From Notamacropus eugenii (Eukaryota; Chordata; Mammalia; Diprotodontia; Macropodidae): 64,000 nucleotides of DNA. Of this stretch, positions 54,713 through 64,000 are shown piece after piece (within the stretch, counting starts at the first letter, position 1; the number at the start of each line of letters is the position of its first letter). Below the pieces are notes generated by a model. The model made no database searches, was not told where the DNA came from, and was given only the letters and a program-made list of their open reading frames with translations. Location of the stretch: NCBI RefSeq assembly GCF_028372415.1, contig NC_092875.1:53198271-53262270 (forward strand), written 5' to 3'. The position numbers were made by a program, and so were the translations under genes.

Positions 54713-56604
54713 AAATAACTTTCCTAAAGTTGCAGGATATAAAATAAACCCAAGCAAATCCTTGGCATTTTTGTATGTTACTAACAAAGCCCAACAGAAA
54801 GAGACAGAAAGAAAAAATCCATATATAGTTACTGTAGACATTACAAAATATTTGGGAGTCTACCTGCCAAAACAAACCCAGGAACTATATGCACACAATT
54901 ACAAAACACTTTTCACACAAAGAAAGTAACATCTAAATAACTGGAAAAACATCAGTTGCTCATAGAGCTAGAAAAAATAATAACAAAATTTATCTGGAAG
55001 AACAAAAGTCCAGAATATCAAGAAAAGAAAAGAAATGCTAGGGAAGGTAGCCTAGCATTACCAGATCCTAAATTGTATTATAAAGCAGGAATCATCAAAA
55101 CTACTTGGTACTGGCTAAGAAAAAGAGTAGTGGATCAGTGGAATAGGTTAGGTACATAAGACACAGTAGTCAATGAATATAGTAATCTACTCTTTGATAA
55201 ACCCAAAGACCGCAGCTTCTGGGATAGGAACTCTCTATTTGACAAAAACTGCTGGGAAAACTAGAAAATGGTATGGCAGAAACTGGGCATAGACCAATAT
55301 CTTACACCATATACCAAAATAAAGTCAAAATGGGTACACAGTTTAGATATAAAAGCCGATACTATAAGCAAACTGGGAGAGCAAGGAATAGTTTAGCTGT
55401 TAGATTTATGGAAAACAGAAGAATTTATGACCAAACAAGAGATATAGAACATTATGAAATGCAAAATGAATAATTTTGATTACATTAAATTGAAAAGGTT
55501 TTGCACAAACAAAGCCAATGCAACCAAGATTAGGAGGGAAGCAGAAAACTGGGAAAGAATTTTTATAACCAGTGTCTCTGATAAAGGCTTCATTTCTAAA
55601 CTATATAGAGAACTGAGTCAAATTAATAAGAATACAAGTCATTCCCCAAGTGATAAATGGTAAAAGGATATGAACAGGCAGTTTTCAGAGGGAGAAATTA
55701 AAGCTCTAAATCAGTATTGATTAGTGAAATGCAAATCAAAACAACTCTTAGGTACCACCTAATCATACCTTTCAGATTAGCAAACATGACAGAAAAGGAA
55801 AATTATAAATGCTGGAGATGTGGGAAAATTTGAACACTCATGCATTGTTGGTAGAGCTGTGAACTGATTCAACCATTTTGGAGAGCAATTTGGAACTATG
55901 CCCAAAGGATTATAAAAATGTGCATACCCTTCAACCCAGCAACACCACTTCTAGGGTTGTATTCCAAAAAGATCATAAAAATGGGAAAATGACCCAAATG
56001 TCCAAAAACATTTATAGCAGCTTTTTTTGTTAGCTAAGAAATGGAAATTGAGGGAATGCTCATCAATTGGGCTGAACAAGTTGTGGCATATGAATGTAAT
56101 GGAATACTATTGTGCTATAAGAAATGAAGAAAAACCTGGAAAGACTTACATTTAACTGATGCTGAGTGAAGTGAGCAGAACCAGGGGAACACTGTACAGT
56201 TACAACCGCATTGTTCGATGACTAACTTAGATAGACTTACCTCTTCTCAGCAATGCAAAGTACTAAGACAACTCCAAAAAGTTCATGATGCAAAATGCTA
56301 TCCACATTCAGAGAAAGAAGTATGGAGTCTGACTGCAGATCAAAGCATACTATTTGCTCTCTTTTTTGTTTTGCTTCTTCTTTCTTGTGGTTCATTCCAT
56401 TGGTTATAATTTTTCTTTACAACATGACTAATGTTGTTAAACTAATGTTTAATTTTAAAGTATACGTAGAACTAATATCAGACTGCATGCCATCTTGGGG
56501 AGGGAGGAGGAGAAAATTTAAAACTCAAAAACTTGTGGAATTGAATATTGAAAACTAAAAATTACTCTTAAAAAATGATCCAAAAAATGAAATAAAAATT
56601 AGAA
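54713..56604 (+). mobile_element. Old 5'-truncated L1 with internal deletion
   Basis: Aligns with 10264-12330 of the young L1. It enters ORF2 inside the RT domain ('aaagttgcaggatataaaat'), loses about 97 bp at 54961/54962 relative to that copy (equivalent to 10512-10608), and carries many stops, so only frames such as 54956-55159 and 55454-55663 remain. The 3'UTR (56210-56580) is longer than that of the young copy and matches 18545-18905. AATTAGAA occurs at 54686 and 56597 and may be a trimmed target duplication. Confidence 0.9.
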
Positions 56605-58400
56605 TATAATACCCAACTAGGAATAATTGTTGACACTTTATTATCTATATGTTTATATTATGTAGATTAGAATAGTAGACTGAATGTTGGGTTTAGAGTT
56701 CAGAAAGACCTGGGTTCAAATCCTAACTCTGACAGACACCAGTAATGTGACTCTGGGCACATTTTAATCTCTGCGCTTCAGTTTCTCCATAAGTAAAATA
56801 ATAATATTTGTGGTAACTACCTCTAAGACATGTTGGAAGGTTCAAAAAATGCCATGGATGTAGGAGGTACTATAGGACAGTGCGGTGAGAGGACCTGAAT
56901 TCAAACTCCCTGATACTGTGACCTTGAGCAAGTCACTTGATTTTGGGGGGCCCCAGTTTTCTCATCTGTAAAATGAAGAGGCTGAACTAGACGATCTTTG
57001 GTGTCTTTTCCAATTCTACATCTGTAATCCTATGTCAAGTTCATTGCCAATTTTGAGGTATCATTGTTGGTTATTACACAACATGGATAGACTGTTGAGC
57101 TTGGAGTATAGAAGACCTGAATTTGAATCCTACTTCAGACACAAGTAGGATGACCCTAGGGTATGTTAGTCTCTCTCAGCCTGTTTTCTCCACTATAAAA
57201 TGAGGGGGTTGGACCCAATAGCTTCTAAAAGTCACTTCTGATTCTTTAGTTTGGAATCTTAATCTTAATCTAAGGAAATGATTGTCAATTGCTAAAAGTT
57301 TGCGAAACACTTTTCTACACATTAATTCATTTTCATTCTTATGGTGCTGGGAGGTCGGTCCCGCTGTTAGCATCCCCATTTTGCAAATGAGGAAACTGAA
57401 GTTCAGAGAGGTGAAAGTTATTAGCCCAGAGGTTAAAAGATTTGCTGTGACACAGTAAATAAATGCCTGAGACAGAATTTGAACCCAGGTACTCCTAACT
57501 ACAAATATATAGCTCTTTCCTTTAGAAAGGATTGGGCAGTTCGTAATGTTCATGTCAGATCTGTGAGGAACTTCAGGTTTTACAGCTGACAAAACCAGGA
57601 TAAGGAGTTAAAATCCCTTGGTCAATTTCATGTGCCCACTAGTGGCAGACTGCTCTAGATCCTGTCTCTTCACTCCCAGTCTGTGGTTTTTTTTTTTTCC
57701 TTTTCCCCTAGGGATACTTTGTCAAAACATTTCCAATTATCTCATTTTATTTTCCCAATACTCCCCATCCCCGGGGGACGACGAGACGGACGGGTATTAT
57801 TACTCCATTTTACAAGGAAGGAAACGATGGCTTTAAGGGACTAAGTGGCAGCTCATTATTGGTGGGCTTAACCTTCCAATTTCTGCAGCACTAGCCTGAG
57901 CTAATTCAGTTCGGCTGAAAATTTATTAAGTGCAAACCATGAGACCTGGCCTCATCACAAAAGAGCACTTTTCCTCTCTAAGCCTAAGTTGAGAGTGCAA
58001 CACTCAGAGCACCATAGAAAATTTCAACGGTCCCATAGGGCTGGAATTTAAGAATGACTCCTGAAGGACCAAGCCGGTTTGGAGTCACTTAACCTCCTGG
58101 TCCTTCCTCACAAAATTGTTGTGAGGAAAGCACTCCGTGAACCTTAAATGTAAGTAATGGCGATAATCGATTATTTTGATGATGGTGATGATGATGATCG
58201 GAGGTGCTGTTCTTGGTGCTGGAGAAAGATAAAAATACCGGGACAGCCTCCCGCCCTCCAGGAGTTTATTTAAACTAGAAGGAGAACGAGTCAGGTCTGG
58301 TTCAAAGCCCCTTGCTTTTACCCTGCAGGTTTGCCTCCATTCTCCTATGTTCAAAGATTAAATTGGCTTTTCTTTAAAACCTAAGCAGTTCCTTTCTCTG
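56605..58400. repeat. MIR copies and unassigned sequence
   Basis: MIR sense at 56660-56860, 56870-57030 and 57085-57260, antisense at 57350-57510. 58190-58290 is a dispersed-repeat head ('gctgttcttggtgctggag'). 57520-57900 has no gene. Confidence 0.55.
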
Positions 58401-58599
58401 ATTAAGCCCTCCTGAAAGTGGGTCAGAAGCTACTGGGTTCCTGCAAAAAAATCCCCGCCATTTCTCGTTCGGGATGCAGTGTCCGCTGTCCATCCACCTC
58501 TCTCTTTTTTGGGGGGGAGGTACTTTTTAGCTGGGTGAGTTTAGACAAGTCCCTTAACCTTTCTGGGCCTCAGTTTCCTCCTCTGGGAAACCCTCTCAG

Positions 58600-59560
58600 G
58601 TTCCTTCCCGATCTGAGCCCCGCGAAGCTAAGAGAACCCGCATACCCAGGATGGGGGCGGGGAAGAGTAGGCAGATATCCACCCACTACCAGGTGCTCCA
58701 ACAGGAGAGCACCCACTTCCACATTCGTCCTGGGGGGTGGGGATGCACCTCCGTGCACGCACCGCTGTACACTGCCCCCAGTCCCCTTCCCCCGGGGAAC
58801 GCGCAGCCATGCACTCTCCAGGAGCACACGCACCCCCATACAGCCGGCAGCGCGGGGCGGGTGGGGGATGGGGGCAGAGACGTGAGATCCGAGCTGATTT
58901 GGGCCTCCTCCACTTCCCAGCCTTGGGAGTGAGGGGGGGAAGGAGGGGGACCCGCCTCCCAAGCGCTGACACTGGGCAAGGCGCCGGCCCAGGATCCCCT
59001 AGCCTCCCGCCGGCCGCTAGCCCCCCAGGCCGCGCCTCCTTCCTCAGCGCCGGCGGCAGGAAGTCCCGCCTCCCCACGGCCCGCGAGGCTCTGTGACACA
59101 CGCGTCGCCCAATGGGAAGAGCGCCGTGGAGGAGAGGGGCCAATGGGTGGTCGAAGCGGAGGGGGCGGTCCCGGGCTGCGCTGGGCCGGAGCGGGGTTGT
59201 GCGCGCTGAGGAGGAGCCGCCGCCGCTGCCGCCGTCGCTGCCGCCGCCGCTACCGAGGCCGAGCGGAGCCGTTATCGTCCCGCCCGCCCCCGCCCCCAGC
59301 CTCCGGAGGAGTCCCGGGCCCGCCCGCAGGCGCACAGGTGAGGCCGTGGCCTGGACCAGAGCCGGGCTGGGGCCGGGGCTAGGCCGCAGGGGAAGCCTGG
59401 GGCTCGCTTGAGCCACGCCGCCGCTCGGACGTGGGGGCCCGCGGGCCTCTCGCCGCACGGCAGGCTCGGCGCTGGCTGAGGGCCGCTCCGGAGCCCGAGC
59501 GCCTGGGGGCGGTTCCCGGGAAGTTGGCCGCGGGATAGGCAGGGGCCGGGATGCTACGAG
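58600..59560 (+). promoter_or_regulatory. CpG island promoter of a downstream gene
   Basis: CpG density and GC content are far above the surroundings. CCAAT boxes at 59109-59113 and 59140-59144 (plus orientation) precede a GC box (GGGGGCGGTC, 59161-59170), and GCC-repeat-rich 5'UTR-like sequence follows. This is a TATA-less housekeeping promoter firing to the right; start probably 59180-59260. A 276-codon minus frame (58628-59458) is a GC-driven shadow. Confidence 0.8.
59180..59337 (+). other. Non-coding first exon (5'UTR) of an unidentified gene
   Basis: The exon start is approximate. CGCACAG at 59331-59337 followed by GTGAGG is a strong donor. The exon contains GCCGCCGCTGCCGCC-type repeats and no ATG that opens a plausible frame into the donor, so translation should begin in a later exon outside the window. 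Gene identity cannot be read from a 5'UTR. Confidence 0.65.
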
Positions 59561-59567
59561 CGAGGGC

Positions 59568-59620
59568 GGAAGGAAGGAAGGAAGGAAGGAAGGAAGGAAG
59601 GAAGGAAGGAAGGAAGGAAG
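59568..59620 (+). repeat. GGAA microsatellite beside the CpG island
   Basis: Thirteen or so GGAA units, 230 bp downstream of the first-exon donor. GGAA is the ETS-factor core, so the tract could bind ETS proteins; this is inference. It generates a spurious 202-codon frame (59551-60159). Confidence 0.95.
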
Positions 59621-62311
59621 GAAAGAAAGGGGGCGGCCCCGGGGGAGGGGACGGAGGAAGGGGGGGGGGTGACAGTCCGGCGATGGTCAGCCGTCGGGGC
59701 GCTGCCTTACAAGGCCAGCACCACAGGCAGAGGGCTTCGAGCCCTGGATTCCTTAGGGGTCTGGAGCTGCAGGATGCCAGAGACCTTCGAGAGGGAAAAG
59801 TGAGGCCCAGAAAGGGCCCCCCCGCCCCGAGCCCAGGCAGGCCCCTCCTTTCCCTCGAGGGTCTTAGCATTCACCCAGTCTCAGGACCAGAAAGGACTCC
59901 GAGGTCATCCAGTCCAGCCTCGGCCGACAGAACAGAAAACTGCCTCCTAGTGCACCATCCCTTTACTTCCTGGGGATCAGAGGACTCCCAGTTCCCCTCC
60001 TGGCCCCAGGCTCCCGTCAGCAGTCAGACATGCACGATTTGGGTTGGCGAGGTAGGATTGAAGAGTGTCCCTTGTATGGTCTTAACCAGAGGAAAGACCC
60101 ATCCGAGGGTGGAAAAGCATCTTCCTTCCTTCGCAGCAGCAGTCTGCTGCAAAGAGTGAGGATAACAGTGCCTGGGAATGGGGAGCTCCTAATGAATGCT
60201 TGCTGCCTGCCTGTTAATAATAACGATCGTAGCCAGGATTTTTATAGGGCTCCCAGGTTTGCTTTCTCTCTGTCTTTTTTTCTTCATCCTCACAACAGCC
60301 CTGGGAGGTATCATAATAGCATCTCTATTATGGTCTTTATTTTACAGATGAGGAAAGTGAGGCAGAGACTTGCCTAGAGTCACACTGCTCCTCTAGTAAG
60401 TGTGTGAGGCAGGATTGGAAGTCAAGTATTTCTCAGTCCGGGCCGGCGCTCAATCCATTGAACCACTTGCTGCCTCTGTTGCCTTTTGTACTGTATCCCC
60501 AGTGCCTGGCACATGGTAGACGCTTAATAAATACTTGTTGACTGATAGGACACATTTGGCCTGTGTTACCTCATTTGATTTTCATAGCAACCCCCAGGGA
60601 GTAGGTACTGTAAGTTGTCTACATTTTATAGAGAAGACAGTCGAGGTTCATTGAGGGCTAAGGATTTGCCCATAGTTGATTACACACCTAAGTGTCAGAG
60701 GCAGAACTGGAACCCAGGCCTTTGGTGACTCCTTCATATTATATCATGCTGCTTCATATTTCCTCCTCATTTACAATAATTTCTACAATAAAATTACAAT
60801 GTATTTTGTACTGGGATTGAGACAGGTGATAAGATTTGCCCAGCAGCAGAGCCCTGAGCCCATTCAATTCTATAGCAGTGGGAGGCAGCTTGGCACAGTG
60901 GGTAATGTGCTGGTATGGAATCATAAAGATCTGGATTCAAATTCTGTCTCTGATATTTGTTACTTGTGTCACCCCAAGTCATGTAACCTCTCTAGGCCTC
61001 AGTTTCCTCATCTGTAAAATGAGAAGGTTGGCTTAGATGGATTCTAAAGTCCTTTCCAGCTCTAAATCTGTATTCCTGTGCCATGAACCTAGATGTGCAT
61101 TTCACTCTGCCATGGTAAGATTTAAGGGTAGAAGGGACCTTTTGATTTTAAAAAGGAAGAAACTGAGACGCAGAGCTACTAATTCGAACACAGGTTCCCT
61201 GTATTCAGAGACAAGGTCTTTCCTAGTAGATACTATCTGTACTGCTCTTTTGACCTTTTTATCCTTTTTTTATTGAGAAAATAGAGAAATGAACCCTGAA
61301 GGAAAATAATAATGTATATTTCTTGGTACTCTTTCTACAAAGGTCAAAGGGCACAAAGTTCATTGTTAGTGGCATTTTACCAGTTCTTTTGAAGAACTGT
61401 AAGAGAATGTTGGCAAATTTGGGAACATGTTATGAAATCTATGCATCTGTTTATGTCTGGCTTATCACCAGAAGGTTGGCCACAGGGTATTGAATTTTTT
61501 TTAGTCGTAGCAACCTATGAAGACCATGCACTGTGGTGTAGAGGAGTAGTAGTGAATTGTCTTGGTCAACCTAAAAAAATCAGAGATAGATGAAGTAGTA
61601 TATATACAGATATATCCATTATGTCTATACATTTACATATTCCCAGCTATAGAAAAGGGATGTGTTTCATTCTGTTTTTCAAACATGTATTCTGCCATGT
61701 ATGCGAATACTTATGGAGTGCTCCTTAAAAAAAAAAAAAGGAAAACATCTTTACTGTTTGACAGTTAAGCAGGTATTTATTGGGTACCTATTCTGTGCAA
61801 GGTAATGTGTTAAGTGCTTGAAGGGAATTCCCTCCTGGGACTGATGTACAAGATGAGGAGATAGGATATGCTCATTCCAGTATCAGCCAGCATTTAATAT
61901 GATGCCTTGCACATGGGTGCTTGATAAATATATTTAATTAAACTGAATTGGTGACAGTGTGCAGATTAAATTGACTAACAAAGGTCAGTCACGAGGAGAC
62001 AAGGCCTGAACTAGGGCAGTGGTAGATGGAATAAAAAGGAAGAGGCAGATCTAAGAAGAGACATTTCAAAAGAAAAACTGACAAGATTTGTGTCTGTATA
62101 GTTTTGGAGAAGCTGGATCTGTGAGTTTGTTGGTGTGGAAATTCCCACCACCAATGCTTGATAACCAGATTTTTCTGTAACCTAATCTCAGTATCTGGGC
62201 CACTGATAAGGTTGTGACTTATCCATGGTCCTGCATTTAGCATATGCCAAATGTAGGATTTTAATTTAGTTTTTCTTGATTTCTAGGCTGATTGTCTCTC
62301 CATTCAGCTGT

Positions 62312-62312
<1 letters not shown>

Positions 62313-62363
<51 letters not shown>

Positions 62364-62376
62364 ACACACACACACA
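62313..62376 (+). repeat. CT/CA compound microsatellite
   Basis: About 22 CT units followed by 7 CA units. Confidence 0.95.
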
Positions 62377-64000
62377 GAGTTAATAAATGCTTATTGAATT
62401 GAATTGGATATGCGTAGCAAGGGACAGGAAGGAGTCAAAGGTAGATCTGGAGTTTCAGTCTTGGTGTTGAGGTAAAATGGCATTGGTAGCATTGGGGGCA
62501 GGTGGGAAGGGAATAGGAATTTAATGTTAGGCATATTGAATTTGAGATGATGGCTGGGCATCCACTTGGAAATGTTAGCAAAGGATTATGACAATACATT
62601 CAGTTCCCTGCAATGCAGAAGGAGGGAAAGTGGACCAACATTTCCCTCACATGCTGTTTTTTGGGGTAAGCCTATGGCTACCCTCCTTTTGCCACTAGGT
62701 GTCATGTATGCATTAGCAAATGCATATAAAGCCCTTAGTGCCATGTATGGAGACCAGATAAGGCAGAGAATAAGAGATGTAAGGAGGAGAGACATTACAA
62801 TTTTGTTTTAAGCAGTATAAAATGTTGAGATTGGCAAAATACTGAGGATTAAAAAACACACTATTACTATTTTTGCTGTTGTACTTGTATGTTGCCTTAT
62901 ATTTGTATATTGCCTTATAATTTGTAAAGTACTTTCACACACATTATTGCATTAGATCCTCATTGCAACAGTAAGAGGTAGGCAGTCTGTTATCCATGTT
63001 TGCAGATGAGGAAACTGAGTGAGAATTGGACTTACTCAAGATAATAGGGATAGTAAATGGGTGATCTACCAGACCCCAAGGTTTCTTGACTCCTGATCAA
63101 GTGCTTTCCTTCCTCTCCCAGGTGGCCTTTCTGTTCTTGCTATTATTACTACCTTATGTACCTATGCAGTTTTCATTTGTTTTGCCTCCTAGTAATTCTC
63201 CAAATATTTTGGAGAGGAAAGGAGGAAAGATTCATCATATGAGTAGGTTTTAGGACTTCATTACTAATCAAGAAAATCAGACCAAATATTTAATGTGTGT
63301 TTGCTGTTTAATTCAACAAATATTTATTGAAGCCCTACCATGTGAAAGACAGCGTCCTAAATGCTGGTAGGAGTAGTGAAGGAAGAGTAAGAGAGAGCAT
63401 GCTAGAGTAGAAAGAGCCCTGGATTTGAAACCAGAGGACCTGAGTTCAAATCCAGCCTCTGCCACTGACTCATTGTGTATGTGACCTTGATCAAATTACT
63501 TCACCAGTCTGGACCTCATAAAACAAAGAGATTGAACTAGATTTGAACTCTTTGGTTCTTTCTGGCTCTAAATCTATGATCCTCTGTTTTTGTTCTCAAG
63601 GCGTCTGACCTGCAAGTAAGTTAAATGACAGTCTAGGATTTAAATATAGCTTGAGCTTCTTATACTTTGAGCTATGAGACCAGTTGGGATCTTATCTAAT
63701 TTAAAAAAAAATCTCCTGTGCCTACCATAGTGCTTTGCACACAATAGGTATTTAATAAATGTTTATTGTTATTGACTTGAACAAGCATTACTGTACATGA
63801 TTAATTGTTGGTGGATTGTACAGAAATTGTTACACCTGTTCAGAGGAGGACTTGGGAAGCCTTTCTGGAGAAAATGGAATTTGAACCAACTCTGGTAGGA
63901 TGAATAAGATTTGGATGGAAGTCAGTCAATGAAACAGGGTGAGCAAAAGTGTGGAGGTGGGATGCTCGAGGAGGGGGAATAGGACTCAAAAATGAATAGG

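Larger units (their letters stand above)
59338..64000 (+). other. First intron of the downstream gene: contents
   Basis: GGAA microsatellite (59568-59620), antisense MIR (60320-60480), L2 end (60460-60550), MIR sense (60880-61075), MIR antisense (61120-61230), dispersed-repeat pieces (61765-61930, 63300-63370, 63800-64000), CT/CA microsatellite (62313-62376), MIR antisense (62990-63100), MIR sense (63395-63590) and an L2-like end (63700-63780). 61270-61760 and 62400-62860 show nothing. No second exon was found. Confidence 0.55.

Noticed and set aside
58628-59458. 276-codon open frame on the minus strand
   Set aside because: Lies in a CpG island where stop codons are rare; it is Pro/Arg/Gly/Ala rich, without a domain, and overlaps frames in several other phases and the plus-strand promoter elements.
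59551-60159. 202-codon plus frame with an Arg-Lys-Glu-Gly-run start
   Set aside because: The start is translated GGAA microsatellite and the rest is intronic GC-rich sequence with no conserved motif.
62566-62811. 81-codon plus frame as a possible second exon of the downstream gene
   Set aside because: No convincing acceptor or donor, and no domain; ends in ordinary intronic sequence.
1-64000. CRISPR arrays, tRNA or rRNA genes, bacterial-type operons
   Set aside because: The tandem arrays lack unique spacers, the tRNA-like matches are SINE heads, and the gene structure is eukaryotic with introns.

Overview
The window looks like marsupial nuclear DNA. It combines L1 copies, one almost unbroken in ORF2, with dense MIR-type CORE-SINEs, MIR-derived SINEs of the marsupial type, ancient L2 and CR1/L3 LINEs, short hAT elements and scattered solo LTRs. 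The species cannot be fixed from the sequence. Most open reading frames longer than 60 codons are chance frames in repeats, microsatellites or GC-rich DNA. The host genes are split into short exons.

The main result is a complete tetraspanin gene on the + strand, about 17.2 to 37.6 kb. Seven coding exons (17265-17318, 21505-21696, 27979-28053, 31658-31753, 32156-32287, 34419-34502, 37075-37161) have consensus splice sites, join in phase 0 at every junction and give a 239-residue protein. It has four membrane segments, the CCG motif, six loop cysteines and a polyadenylation signal at 37588. It matches no named tetraspanin that I can recall, and lacks the usual Gly-Cys-x-Gly type sequence between TM2 and TM3.

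Left of it, on the - strand, 6941-7033 looks like a signal-peptide exon of an unidentified secreted protein. Right of it, a CpG island with two CCAAT boxes and a splice donor at 59337/59338 marks the first, non-coding exon of another + strand gene whose coding part lies beyond the window.

Layout: 0-9.4 kb is old repeats (antisense CR1/L3, MIR, L2, hAT) plus the signal-peptide exon. A 5'-truncated L1 with a 16-bp target duplication fills 9.5-12.4 kb. Then come a degenerate tandem repeat, L2, and blocks of a 33-36 bp minisatellite (7.9, 15.3 and 16.5 kb). The tetraspanin gene fills 17-37.6 kb, and its introns hold SINEs, L2, CR1/L3, microsatellites and four LTR-like fossils. After it, 37.6-58 kb is gene-poor: CR1/L3, L1 and HAL1-like pieces, a further LTR fossil, a perfect hAT MITE, a processed TMCO1 pseudogene (47269-48408) and a decayed L1 (54.7-56.6 kb). 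From 58.4 kb the DNA is GC-rich and then becomes the first intron of the downstream gene.

No tRNA, rRNA or CRISPR array was seen.
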